From IMG/VR virus record IMGVR_UViG_3300035158_000267, positions 1 to 23,482 of that record: a stretch of 23,482 nucleotides of DNA; one strand, 5' to 3'. Shown here one piece after another: positions 1 to 7,061 of the stretch (within the stretch, counting starts at the first letter, position 1; each line of letters begins with the position of its first letter). The notes under the pieces are model-generated. The model did not search any database, had not been told where the DNA came from, and was given only the letters and a program-made list of their open reading frames with translations. The position numbers and the translations under genes are program-made. Origin of the DNA: a virus.

Positions 1-1644
1 GGTCCGGAAGGCGAATCCGAGGACGAATCTGGGGACGAATCTGGGGACGAATCTGGGGACGAATCTGGGGACGAATCTGGGGACGAATCCGGTGACGAAT
101 CCGAGGACGAATCCGAGGACGAATCCGGGGACGGTGGTTTCAACGGGTTTGACGATGCCGATGCCGAAGATTCGGATGACCGAGACTCCACTCACGGTGA
201 TGAAGATTGCCCGTCCAACGAGGACGAATCCGGATCGACCGAGGAAACCACCAAGGTCGGTCCTGATCCTGCTGGCGATTCCAACAAGGATTTGGAGTCG
301 GAGATTGAGCGAAACATGAACAAGAAGATTGAGGATGACCAAGTCTATCTTGGAGATTCGTTTTCTCTTCTGGAACCGAGTCGCGAAAAGATCAATTCCA
401 CGGTCATTTTCTGGAATGACATTGTGGCCGAGCGCGAAAAGGAAGGTTCTGTGTTCAACGCTCATTTAAAGGAGAATGATTATCGCGAAGAGTATGTTGC
501 CTATCGCAAGTCCGCTCGCAAGAAGGTCTCCTCTCTTCGTCGCGAATTTGACCGGAAAAAGGCTGCGGTCGAGAATGTCCGGGCCAGCACCGCCAAGACC
601 GGGGTGATTGATGTCAATCGTCTGCATCGCTATCGATACGACGAAGACATTTTTGCGACCACTACTCGCAAGTCGATCTCCAAGTCTCATGGGATGCTTT
701 TCCTCATTGACTTCTCGGGGTCGATGTCTTCCACCTTTGAGGAGATTGTCAAGCACACTCTTGATCTGGTCGAATTTTGCCGGAATTCCAGCATTCCCTT
801 TGAGGTGTACACTTTTTCGGGTAGTTATGATGAAATGGTCCGTGCTCGATGTCCTTATTGTACTGGTCAGGACAAAACCAAGAATGAGGGAGAAATCATT
901 CTGGACGGGCTCAAGATTTGCGAAGTCCTTTCCTCCAACATGAAAAAGAACGAGTACAATAAGGCTTGCTACCAGCTCTTTGTCCTCGGGAAGATGGCTC
1001 GTACCTACAACGAGATCACCAAGTACGAATACATGAATTCCACTCCTCTTGACGAGGCTCTGGTCGTTTCCCACTATCTACTGCGGGATTTCATTCGTCG
1101 CCACAAAGTTCAGGTTCCGAACTTCTTCCTCCTCTCTGATGGCAATGGCATTGACTTTGCGGTCGAGCGCAAGAATTGGCGGAGGATGTATCGTTACGGT
1201 TACGGGAGCATTTGCGGTGGTCGTCGTCGCAAGTGGGATATCAAACATGATATGGTCCCGCAACTGATGGACAACATTAAGCAGACTCTGAATGTCAATA
1301 CCATCTGCTTCTTCTTGGTCGAAGACCAGCAGGAAGCCGAGCGACAAATCCGGTACTATGTCAACCGCGATCTGAGCTACAAAGATGCACAAAAGGTTGC
1401 CCAGAAGTTCTTGAGAAATGACAAGATCATCTTTAGCGAAGATTGTCGGGGTTTCAACCGTTACATTGTGCTTTCGTCCGAGGTGGATAGCGTTCCTGAT
1501 TCTACCGAGGATTTCGGCGGGAATCTCAGTTCCGACGCAAAGGCTTCGGCTATCGCCAAGGCATTCAAGGCTCATCAGAGCAATTCCAAGGTTTCCAAGG
1601 TCTTTGTCAGCGAACTGATCGAGGCTGTTGCCAAAAATCTCTGA
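1..1644 (+). CDS. CobT-like VWA-domain protein, 5' end outside window
   Basis: The reading frame is open from base 1, so the gene starts upstream of the window; a TTG at 292 is only an internal codon. The first 100 or so codons are very acidic and include DES(G/E) repeats. The VWA domain follows: a MIDAS metal-binding motif DFSGSMS lies at codons 237-243 and a second acidic turn LSDGNG near codon 380. A CPYC pair lies between them. An acidic linker followed by a VWA domain is the layout of CobT, the partner of the CobS ATPase in cobaltochelatase. The next gene is a CobS/MoxR-like ATPase, so the two probably act as a VWA-AAA+ pair. CobS-like genes are known from T4-like cyanophages. In phages such pairs are not shown to insert cobalt; remodelling of another protein complex is equally possible. 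Family assignment is good, substrate unknown. Confidence 0.8.
   Translation, partial: GPEGESEDESGDESGDESGDESGDESGDESGDESEDESEDESGDGGFNGFDDADAEDSDDRDSTHGDEDCPSNEDESGSTEETTKVGPDPAGDSNKDLESEIERNMNKKIEDDQVYLGDSFSLLEPSREKINSTVIFWNDIVAEREKEGSVFNAHLKENDYREEYVAYRKSARKKVSSLRREFDRKKAAVENVRASTAKTGVIDVNRLHRYRYDEDIFATTTRKSISKSHGMLFLIDFSGSMSSTFEEIVKHTLDLVEFCRNSSIPFEVYTFSGSYDEMVRARCPYCTGQDKTKNEGEIILDGLKICEVLSSNMKKNEYNKACYQLFVLGKMARTYNEITKYEYMNSTPLDEALVVSHYLLRDFIRRHKVQVPNFFLLSDGNGIDFAVERKNWRRMYRYGYGSICGGRRRKWDIKHDMVPQLMDNIKQTLNVNTICFFLVEDQQEAERQIRYYVNRDLSYKDAQKVAQKFLRNDKIIFSEDCRGFNRYIVLSSEVDSVPDSTEDFGGNLSSDAKASAIAKAFKAHQSNSKVSKVFVSELIEAVAKNL
22..129 (+). repeat. 12-bp tandem repeat encoding DES(G/E)
   Basis: There are nine head-to-tail copies of a 12-base unit, GACGAATCTGGG in the first five copies and variants with TCC and GGT/GAG/GGG in the last four. 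Each copy encodes Asp-Glu-Ser-Gly or Asp-Glu-Ser-Glu. The unit is a multiple of three, so copy-number change keeps the frame of the VWA gene and only alters the length of its acidic linker. Confidence 0.95.
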
Positions 1645-1662
1645 AAAAATCGGAGATTGTTC

Positions 1663-1691
1663 CGGACAAACCGAGCAGACTGTGTTATCTT
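1663..1691 (+). promoter_or_regulatory. possible weak promoter for the AAA+ gene
   Basis: CGGACA (1663-1668) and TATCTT (1686-1691) are separated by 17 bases. The expected start point is at or next to the ATG at 1698. The -35 matches only GACA, so this is tentative; it is listed because the layout matches stronger promoters elsewhere in the window. Confidence 0.3.
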
Positions 1692-1697
1692 TAAACC

Positions 1698-2873
1698 ATG
1701 ATGATACCGGAAAAGCAAATGATCCTTCACCTCCCCACGGGTATTTCCCTTGGGGCGGTGAAGAAGAAGACCATCGTAGCCGCCGCCGAGGCCGCCGGAG
1801 TTCCCTACGGGTATGTGCGAAAACACATCCTCGTCAAGGATCGGGCTGTTTCCTTCGGTTACTACGATCTGACCGATCTCGTCTCTGATGGCGAGACCAC
1901 CTCGGTGGCTGAAAAGACCCCCGAGAGTACGGAGCCGACTCCTGAGCCCGAACGGGCTGTGGAGATGGTTCAGACGGCATCTGCCACCGAGGAGATCGCT
2001 TATACCCCCGAGGTCAACCCTCTCTTTGTCCGTTGGGGTCCGTTCTTTGACATCGCCAAGTTCGTTTCCTACAAGGGTTTTGCCCCCGTGTATATTTCCG
2101 GGCTCTCCGGAAACGGCAAGACCATGATGGTCGAACAGGCTGCGGCCAAGGCCAAGCGCAAGTATGTGCGAGTCCAGATTTCGCCCGAGACGGACGAGGA
2201 CGATCTCATCGGGGGTTACCGCCTTGTCGATGGAGAGACCGTCTTCAGTAAGGGTCCGGTGGTCCGTGCGATGGAAGAGGGTGCTCTTCTGCTCCTTGAC
2301 GAGGTCGATCGAGGGACCAACAAGCTGATGTGTCTCCAGTCGGTTCTTGAGGGGAATCCCATCTTGCTCAAGAAGACGGGCGAGACCATCGTTCCGGCAG
2401 ACGGATTCAATGTGATCGCTACGGCCAACACCAAGGGTCGCGGTTCTGACGACGGTCGATTCACTGCGGCTTCGATTATTGACGATGCGTTCCTTGAGCG
2501 GTTCATCGCTACGATCGAGCAGACTTGGCCCACCCGAGCATCGGAGCGGAAGATTCTTGGTCTCCACGCCGAGAAGGAGGGTCTGACCGATGTTGAGTTC
2601 CTGGACAAGCTCGTCGATTGGGCTTGGGTTATCCGCAAGACCTTTGATGACGAAGGCATTGACGAGGTCATCTCGACTCGTCGGCTCTGCCACGCTGTCA
2701 AGTGCCACAGCATCTTCGGCAAGCGGGTCAAGTCGATCGAAATGGTCATTTCCCGATTTGACGACCTCACCAAGAGTGCCATGACCAGTTTGTACAATTG
2801 CATTGACAGCGGTGAGATCGAGGTGGATTCGGATGACCTGATTTCCGGTGACATCAACAAGGCGATCAACTAA
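1698..2873 (+). CDS. MoxR/CobS-like AAA+ ATPase
   Basis: This 391-residue protein has a Walker A motif GLSGNGKT at 135-142, Walker B LLLLDEVD at 197-204 and sensor-1 ATANT at 241-245. These are the ATPase core of the MoxR/CobS branch of AAA+ proteins, which work as rings with a VWA protein partner. Residues 1-60 form a separate N-terminal domain, followed by a Pro/Glu/Thr-rich linker (about 65-100). The gene lies 53 bases after the VWA gene and is followed by a strong terminator, so the pair forms a unit. The likely role is ATP-driven remodelling of a target bound by the VWA protein. CobS-type ATPases are common in T4-like cyanophages, where cobalamin synthesis has been proposed but other roles are possible. 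The start was taken at the first ATG of ATGATG; no clear Shine-Dalgarno is seen. Confidence 0.85.
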   Translation: MMIPEKQMILHLPTGISLGAVKKKTIVAAAEAAGVPYGYVRKHILVKDRAVSFGYYDLTDLVSDGETTSVAEKTPESTEPTPEPERAVEMVQTASATEEIAYTPEVNPLFVRWGPFFDIAKFVSYKGFAPVYISGLSGNGKTMMVEQAAAKAKRKYVRVQISPETDEDDLIGGYRLVDGETVFSKGPVVRAMEEGALLLLDEVDRGTNKLMCLQSVLEGNPILLKKTGETIVPADGFNVIATANTKGRGSDDGRFTAASIIDDAFLERFIATIEQTWPTRASERKILGLHAEKEGLTDVEFLDKLVDWAWVIRKTFDDEGIDEVISTRRLCHAVKCHSIFGKRVKSIEMVISRFDDLTKSAMTSLYNCIDSGEIEVDSDDLISGDINKAIN

Positions 2874-2889
2874 TCATCGCCTTGCCCCC

Positions 2890-2928
2890 GGCGGGAATCA
2901 AGATTTTCTCTTGGTTCCCGCCTTTTTT
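2890..2928 (+). terminator. strong intrinsic terminator
   Basis: A 14-bp hairpin (2890-2903 with 2909-2922, loop TTTTC, one T-G pair) is followed by six T. It ends the VWA/AAA+ unit and sits directly before the gene 45 promoter. Confidence 0.95.
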
Positions 2929-2930
2929 GT

Positions 2931-2958
2931 TTGACAAATTCCAAAAGATCAATATACT
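2931..2958 (+). promoter_or_regulatory. sigma-70-type promoter of gene 45
   Basis: A perfect TTGACA (2931-2936) and TATACT (2953-2958) are separated by 16 bases. The expected start point is near 2965, only a few bases before the ATG at 2969, so the message would be almost leaderless. It lies immediately after a terminator, so the clamp operon has its own promoter. Confidence 0.85.
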
Positions 2959-2968
2959 CCATCAAAAT

Positions 2969-3688
2969 ATGAAGCTCTCAAAAAACACACTAACAATCCT
3001 CCGCAATTTTGCGGGAATCAATCAAAGCATCTTCGTGGAGGCTGACCAAAAAACTCTGAGAACATTACAGCCTGTCTCTAAGACCATCATGGGGAAGGCT
3101 GAGATTGAGGAGACAATCCCGGTCTCCTTTGGGATTTACGATCTCAATGAATTCCTCTCTGCCATTTCTCTGGTTCCTGATCCAGTATTTGATTTTGACC
3201 CCCAGAAGATCACGGTCAGAGAAAACGGAGGTGGAAAGTTTCTCACCTACTTTTGTGCATCACCTGAAATCTGTAAAGAGGTCTGTCCCCAAGCAGATGT
3301 CAAAGACCCCGAGTATGATGTTTCGGTTGTTCTCACCGAAAGCACGATCGCCGCAATCCGAAAGGCAGCTTCGGTCTTCGGCTTCGAGAATTTCCGGATT
3401 GTCAAGAATGAAAAACAATCTGATGTGACCTGCGAAGTCTGCGATCCCCAGAATCCTTCGACCAACGCCTATTCGGTCAATGTGGGGTCGATCGAAGACT
3501 CATCTTCCTTTGTGTTTGACTTTCGGATTGATATCCTCAAGATGATTGCTGGCGACTATCGAGTCGATATGTCAAGAAAGTACATCTCTCGTTGGACTCT
3601 TGTTGACAGTGACATCTCGGTGTGCTACTGGGTAGGAGTCGAGAGGACTTCACTCTTTGTAGATTCCAAGTACTTGGAAGAGAGTTGA
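2969..3688 (+). CDS. 45: sliding clamp (gp45-like)
   Basis: This 239-residue protein resembles T4 gp45 (228 residues). The N-terminus MKLSKNTLTILRNFAGIN closely matches T4 MKLSKDTTALLKNFATIN, and IYDLNEFLSAISLV matches T4 IYDLNGFLGILSLV. Gp45 is a trimeric ring that encircles DNA and holds the polymerase on the template; in T4 it also activates late transcription when loaded on DNA. An in-frame codon further upstream at 2882 would place the terminator and promoter inside the gene, so the ATG at 2969 is chosen; it also matches the T4 start. Genes 44, 62, regA and 43 follow in T4 order. The polymerase tail (QASLEEFFV of 43B) is the expected binding partner. Confidence 0.95.
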   Translation: MKLSKNTLTILRNFAGINQSIFVEADQKTLRTLQPVSKTIMGKAEIEETIPVSFGIYDLNEFLSAISLVPDPVFDFDPQKITVRENGGGKFLTYFCASPEICKEVCPQADVKDPEYDVSVVLTESTIAAIRKAASVFGFENFRIVKNEKQSDVTCEVCDPQNPSTNAYSVNVGSIEDSSSFVFDFRIDILKMIAGDYRVDMSRKYISRWTLVDSDISVCYWVGVERTSLFVDSKYLEES

Positions 3689-3733
3689 AAAATAGATTTA
3701 CTTCACCAACAATAATAACACCTGATCATATCT

Positions 3734-3973
3734 ATGAACAATAACACTCAAGAAAACGAAGAACCCGTGGAAGTTGATAGCGTAAACGCTGTGGACATTG
3801 CCAATGCGGTTCGCATCATTGATGCTGCTGCCCAACGAGGGACATTCAAGGGCTCCGAAATGAGCACGGTCGGTTCCTGCCGAGATCGTCTGGAAGAGTA
3901 CATTGCCCATCTTCTTCCTCAGCAGCAAACCCAAGAAGAAGAGCAAGAAGAAACCACCGAAGCCCAGAAATGA
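3734..3973 (+). CDS. small acidic protein between clamp and clamp loader
   Basis: The function is not recognised. The product has 79 residues, with a polar N-terminus, a central helical stretch (AVRIIDAAAQRGTFKG, then a Ser-Thr-Val-Gly turn and a second helix ending near residue 62) and a Gln/Glu-rich tail. Its stop overlaps the gene 44 start (ATGA at 3970-3973), which suggests translational coupling. The AVRIIDAAxQRGxFKGxE pattern looks like a small conserved protein of T4-like marine phages, but this is from memory of the family and not tested. No start-proximal Shine-Dalgarno sequence is evident. Confidence 0.75.
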   Translation: MNNNTQENEEPVEVDSVNAVDIANAVRIIDAAAQRGTFKGSEMSTVGSCRDRLEEYIAHLLPQQQTQEEEQEETTEAQK

Positions 3974-4911
3974 TTGAAGCCCTCTGGTCAGAACATTACC
4001 GCCCCGCAACTGTACAGGACTGCATCCTACCCAGCAGTCTATCCAAGTCATTTGGAGAGATGATCAGTCTGGGCTCTTTGCCCAACATGATCTTTTCTGG
4101 ATCGTCGGGTCTGGGAAAAACCACAGTAGCTCGGGCTCTTTGCAATGAACTCGGTTTGGATTATGTTCTGATCAATGGCTCCGAAGATTCCGGAATTGAT
4201 GTCCTGCGAACCAAGATTCGTCAGTTTGCATCAACTCAATCATTGACTGGAAATGGTCAGCACAAGGTTGTGATTCTGGACGAGGCTGATTATCTCAACG
4301 CCTCGTCCACACAACCTGCTCTTCGTGCCTTTATTGAGGAATTCAGCGATGTCTGTCGATTCATCTTGACTTGCAACCTCAAGAATCGGATCATTCCAGC
4401 TCTTCAGTCTCGTTGTACTTGCATTGATTTTGGGGTTGATCGTAAGACTCTGGCCAAACTTGCGGCCAAATTCCACAAGCGTCTCAAGAGGATTCTTGAC
4501 GATAATGGAGTCAGCTATGATGACGGTGTTCTGGCCGAGGTTATTATGAGATTTGCTCCTGACTGGAGACGAGTCCTCAACGAGTGTCAGAGGCATTCCT
4601 ATGATGGTGAACTTTCATCCTTGATTTTGTCTTCACTCTCTGACGAGAACATATCCACCTTGATCAATTACCTCAAGACCAAGAATTTCAAGCAGATGAG
4701 ATCATGGGTCGCTGTCAATTCAGATCTTGATTCATCTGCAATCTTTCGCAAGATATACGACTCACTCAATCAAGTTTGCGAATCACCTTCGATTCCTCAA
4801 GCAGTTTTGATCTTGGCCGATTATTCATATAAGGATTCATTTGTGGCCGACAAGGAAATCAATATGGTCGCTTGTATGACCGAGCTGATGAGAGATTTGA
4901 AATGGAAGTAA
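3970..4911 (+). CDS. 44: clamp loader ATPase subunit (gp44-like)
   Basis: This 313-residue AAA+ protein is the expected size for T4 gp44 (319). It has Walker A GSSGLGKT at 44-51, Walker B VILDEAD at 101-107, sensor-1 TCN at 134-136 and the SRC arginine-finger motif at 147-149. Four gp44 subunits with one gp62 open the gp45 ring and place it on primed DNA using ATP. The gene overlaps the preceding small gene by 4 bases and gene 62 by 10 bases, consistent with coupled translation of the complex. Confidence 0.95.
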   Translation: MIEALWSEHYRPATVQDCILPSSLSKSFGEMISLGSLPNMIFSGSSGLGKTTVARALCNELGLDYVLINGSEDSGIDVLRTKIRQFASTQSLTGNGQHKVVILDEADYLNASSTQPALRAFIEEFSDVCRFILTCNLKNRIIPALQSRCTCIDFGVDRKTLAKLAAKFHKRLKRILDDNGVSYDDGVLAEVIMRFAPDWRRVLNECQRHSYDGELSSLILSSLSDENISTLINYLKTKNFKQMRSWVAVNSDLDSSAIFRKIYDSLNQVCESPSIPQAVLILADYSYKDSFVADKEINMVACMTELMRDLKWK

Positions 4912-5303
4912 AGTCGCCATTTGATTATGTCAAATCAATCAATGGCTCTTCCAAGGAGAGCATAATGATTGATGATGAAGATCGTAAGCAATACATCCCC
5001 TTTGTGATCAATCGTACACTTTCATATCATCAGGACACAATCTTGTTTGTCAACGAGATGAACATCAATCATACTGCTCCAGTTGATATGCAATATGATT
5101 TTCTTCGTCTCTTGATTCGTCCGGCCAAAAGGTTTGCCAAATGGGAAAAGCCGATACCTGATTCAGATGACATTGAACTGTTGATGAAAGAGTATTCGTG
5201 CAACCGAACCAAGGCACAAGAAGCTCTTTCAATCCTGACCAAGGGGGAAATTGAACGCATTCGTGATAGACAATATTGTGGAGGTGTTGAAAAGTCTAAA
5301 TAG
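4902..5303 (+). CDS. 62: clamp loader small subunit (gp62-like)
   Basis: This 133-residue protein sits in the gene 62 position, overlapping the end of gene 44 by 10 bases. The stretch RPAKRFAKWEKP followed by an LxxxY..N..KA..xLSILTKGE region matches the T4 gp62 pattern PRGKRYGKWAKL ... SILTKNGK. It is shorter than T4 gp62 (187 residues), as in several other T4-like phages. It has no ATPase motifs and serves as the fifth, structural subunit of the loader. An in-frame start at 4872 would overlap gene 44 more deeply; the ATG at 4902 (MEVKSPFDYV) fits better. Confidence 0.88.
   Translation: MEVKSPFDYVKSINGSSKESIMIDDEDRKQYIPFVINRTLSYHQDTILFVNEMNINHTAPVDMQYDFLRLLIRPAKRFAKWEKPIPDSDDIELLMKEYSCNRTKAQEALSILTKGEIERIRDRQYCGGVEKSK
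5296..5302 (+). promoter_or_regulatory. possible T4-type late promoter box CTAAATA
   Basis: CTAAATA overlaps the last codons of gene 62, 42 bases before regA. The T4 late promoter box is TATAAATA and related phages use CTAAATA-like variants. The box lies inside a short inverted repeat AGTCTA-AA-TAGACT, so it may serve another purpose. Confidence 0.35.
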
Positions 5304-5328
5304 ACTAGTAAACACAACACCAACACAA

Positions 5329-5334
5329 TATAAT
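5329..5334 (+). promoter_or_regulatory. perfect -10 hexamer before regA
   Basis: TATAAT ends 10 bases before the regA ATG, the same distance as at gene 45 (10) and close to 43B (12). No good -35 hexamer lies 16-18 bases upstream, so if it is a promoter it may need an activator, as T4 middle promoters do. Confidence 0.4.
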
Positions 5335-5344
5335 TGTCTATCCT

Positions 5345-5767
5345 ATGCACCAAGATGAAATAATTGAATGGACCCCCGAAGACATGGTCGAAATTCGTCT
5401 GAGAGAACCAGATGATTTTCTTCGAGTCAAAGAAACACTCACTCGCATTGGCGTATCGTCAAGGCGTGAAGAGAATACTTTGTGGCAATCGTGTCATATC
5501 CTGCACAAGCAAGGACGATACTTCATTGTTCACTTCAAAGAGCTTTTCATGTTGGATGGCAAGTATTCCAATTTTACTGCCAACGATCGAGATCGCCGCA
5601 ACACCATCACCCAGCTCTTGTCTGATTGGGGACTTGTTGAAGTAGTTGATAGCAGTCGGATTGATTCAGTTGCACCTCTCAAGCAAATCAAAATTCTACC
5701 GTTCCGAGAGAAAGATCAATGGAATCTACAAGCCAAATACTCAATCGGCAATGTGAAGAAGAAATGA
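5345..5767 (+). CDS. regA: RegA-like translational repressor
   Basis: This 140-residue protein matches T4 RegA (122 residues) along its length: EPDDFLRVKETLTRIG, LWQSCHILHKQGRYFIVHFKEL, LSDWGLVEVV and a C-terminal KYSIGN all have close T4 counterparts. RegA binds the start regions of early mRNAs, including those of genes 44 and 45 and its own, and blocks ribosome binding. It lies between 62 and 43 as in T4. The product begins 13 residues before the segment that matches the T4 N-terminus (MVEIRL at 5384); either start is possible. The ATG at 5345 is kept because it follows the TATAAT box at a typical distance. Confidence 0.93.
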   Translation: MHQDEIIEWTPEDMVEIRLREPDDFLRVKETLTRIGVSSRREENTLWQSCHILHKQGRYFIVHFKELFMLDGKYSNFTANDRDRRNTITQLLSDWGLVEVVDSSRIDSVAPLKQIKILPFREKDQWNLQAKYSIGNVKKK

Positions 5768-5780
5768 CATCTGACTGCTG

Positions 5781-5787
5781 CTAAATA
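5781..5787 (+). promoter_or_regulatory. possible T4-type late promoter box CTAAATA
   Basis: CTAAATA lies 9 bases before the ATG at 5796. It merges into AAGGGAG (5786-5792), which could be the ribosome site, though that is unusually close to the start codon. Confidence 0.35.
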
Positions 5788-5795
5788 AGGGAGTT

Positions 5796-6326
5796 ATGAT
5801 CATCAAATCAATCACAGCAGCAGTCGCTCTCGCTGCTTCGCTTGTTCCTACAGGTGTTATCAACATTGAAGAGAACTCGGAAGAGCTTGAGTATTCCAAA
5901 GAACAAAATCAAGAACTCTGGACAACATGGTGTGACTACTATCAAGCCAGTTGTCAAGACGGAGGAATCTTTGTCGAATCAGTCTTTCGCAAAGTCTACT
6001 TTGCGGTCACTGAGCAATCAGAAGAAACAACCTATCAAGAAATCTTTGCTCGCCAAGTCAACGCCTTTGGTATCAATGCATTGAGAATAGCAAACCAAAA
6101 GCACGATCTCAACATAGACGCCGAAAGTGCAAGAGAACGAGTGATTGAATTTGCCAAGGCAACTCTTCCCGAGTCGTATCGGTATTCCAAGATCATTCAA
6201 ATTCTGTACCTTGAGTACTACAATGGTGATCTTGATGCCATTGATGTTCTGAGAGCCGAATCTCGACTTGCGTTGGCGATTGCTGAGAAGCATCTCCCAA
6301 TTTTGTTGAATCGACCCAAAGCCTAA
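5796..6326 (+). CDS. exported protein of unknown function
   Basis: Not recognised. The 176-residue product starts with a short basic stretch and a hydrophobic segment (residues 2-21, MIIKSITAAVALAASLVPTG), which looks like a signal peptide; the first strongly polar residues follow at 24. The rest is helical and mostly acidic, with two Cys (in WCDY and ASCQDG) that could form a disulphide if exported. It lies between regA and gene 43, where T4 has no such gene. An inner-membrane anchor instead of cleavage is possible. Confidence 0.75.
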   Translation: MIIKSITAAVALAASLVPTGVINIEENSEELEYSKEQNQELWTTWCDYYQASCQDGGIFVESVFRKVYFAVTEQSEETTYQEIFARQVNAFGINALRIANQKHDLNIDAESARERVIEFAKATLPESYRYSKIIQILYLEYYNGDLDAIDVLRAESRLALAIAEKHLPILLNRPKA

Positions 6327-6349
6327 ACACCAAAACACCAATTATTGTT

Positions 6350-6595
6350 ATGATGAATGTTAAAATTGAAGACCTAAATTCTGAAGAGGTACTTGAAGCG
6401 ATTTTGCCTCTTCAGGGATTTGTCAATGAAAGAAAAGAATCTGAAAGAAGGATCATAAGAGATACCACTCGTAACATTTCAGATTTCACCAAGATACGAT
6501 CTGAACAGAGGCTGAAGAGCGTTTTGAAGACCGAGAAGATTCTTGATCAGATTTATCATGCAGCTCTTCTGGATTATGTGACACCCAACAGATAA
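6350..6595 (+). CDS. small hypothetical protein
   Basis: Not recognised. It has 81 residues, is charged and predicted largely helical, with a run of Arg/Lys/Glu in the middle (NERKESERRIIRDTTRN). No membrane segment or metal motif is seen. It is tightly spaced between two genes for exported proteins (23 bases after one, 9 before the next). Translation could start at the second ATG (6353). Confidence 0.65.
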   Translation: MMNVKIEDLNSEEVLEAILPLQGFVNERKESERRIIRDTTRNISDFTKIRSEQRLKSVLKTEKILDQIYHAALLDYVTPNR

Positions 6596-6604
6596 TCTAT
6601 TGAT

Positions 6605-7003
6605 ATGAAAAAATTGACAACACTGATTATCATTGCATCAAGTCTGATCTTGACAACAGCCGGATTTGGTCTGTCGATCAAGAATCTGAACGAAGACATG
6701 ACCACTCGGGTTGTGCTTGATCGGTACTTCTATGGCCAAACTCCGGTTGATATTGTGGGGTTTGCCGGAGAGGTTGACGGACAAATGAAGTATGCAATTG
6801 TCCAGATTGCTCAGACCAATCCGATCATTGCTCTTACCTATGCATACGAAGAAGAGGACAACGAAGAAGAGGACAAGATCATGCTGGCCCACCTCAATAC
6901 TGAGACTGGGGAATGGCAATACAAAGAGGCAAGTCCTTCCAATGCTGACTTGATTCGGAGACTGATCAAAGATTTTCGCAGTCTCATCAACGAGAAAGAA
7001 TAG
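6605..7003 (+). CDS. small exported or membrane-anchored protein
   Basis: Not recognised. The 132-residue product begins MKKLTTLIIIASSLILTTAGFGLS, a clear signal peptide or N-terminal anchor with no lipobox cysteine. The mature part has a Glu/Asp run (EEEDNEEEDK) near residue 80. It ends just before the hairpin that precedes gene 43. Confidence 0.72.
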   Translation: MKKLTTLIIIASSLILTTAGFGLSIKNLNEDMTTRVVLDRYFYGQTPVDIVGFAGEVDGQMKYAIVQIAQTNPIIALTYAYEEEDNEEEDKIMLAHLNTETGEWQYKEASPSNADLIRRLIKDFRSLINEKE

Positions 7004-7015
7004 ATTGAGCTTTAC

Positions 7016-7047
7016 AACGATGGACTCTTGTGATAGAGTCCATCGTT
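7016..7047 (+). promoter_or_regulatory. hairpin in the gene 43 leader
   Basis: A perfect 12-bp hairpin (7016-7027 with 7036-7047, loop of 8 bases beginning TTGTGA) ends 14 bases before the gene 43A ATG. In T4 the polymerase represses its own translation by binding a hairpin just upstream of its start codon. This one is longer than the T4 operator and is followed by TT and C, so it could instead be a weak terminator. Confidence 0.6.
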
Positions 7048-7061
7048 TTCAACAATACAAT

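Noticed and set aside
22-129. CRISPR-like or satellite array
   Set aside because: The units are only 12 bases with no spacers and stay in frame within an acidic coding region.
466-2708. Long minus-strand open frames opposite the VWA and AAA+ genes
   Set aside because: They mirror strongly biased codons of the + strand genes and lack any recognised domain.
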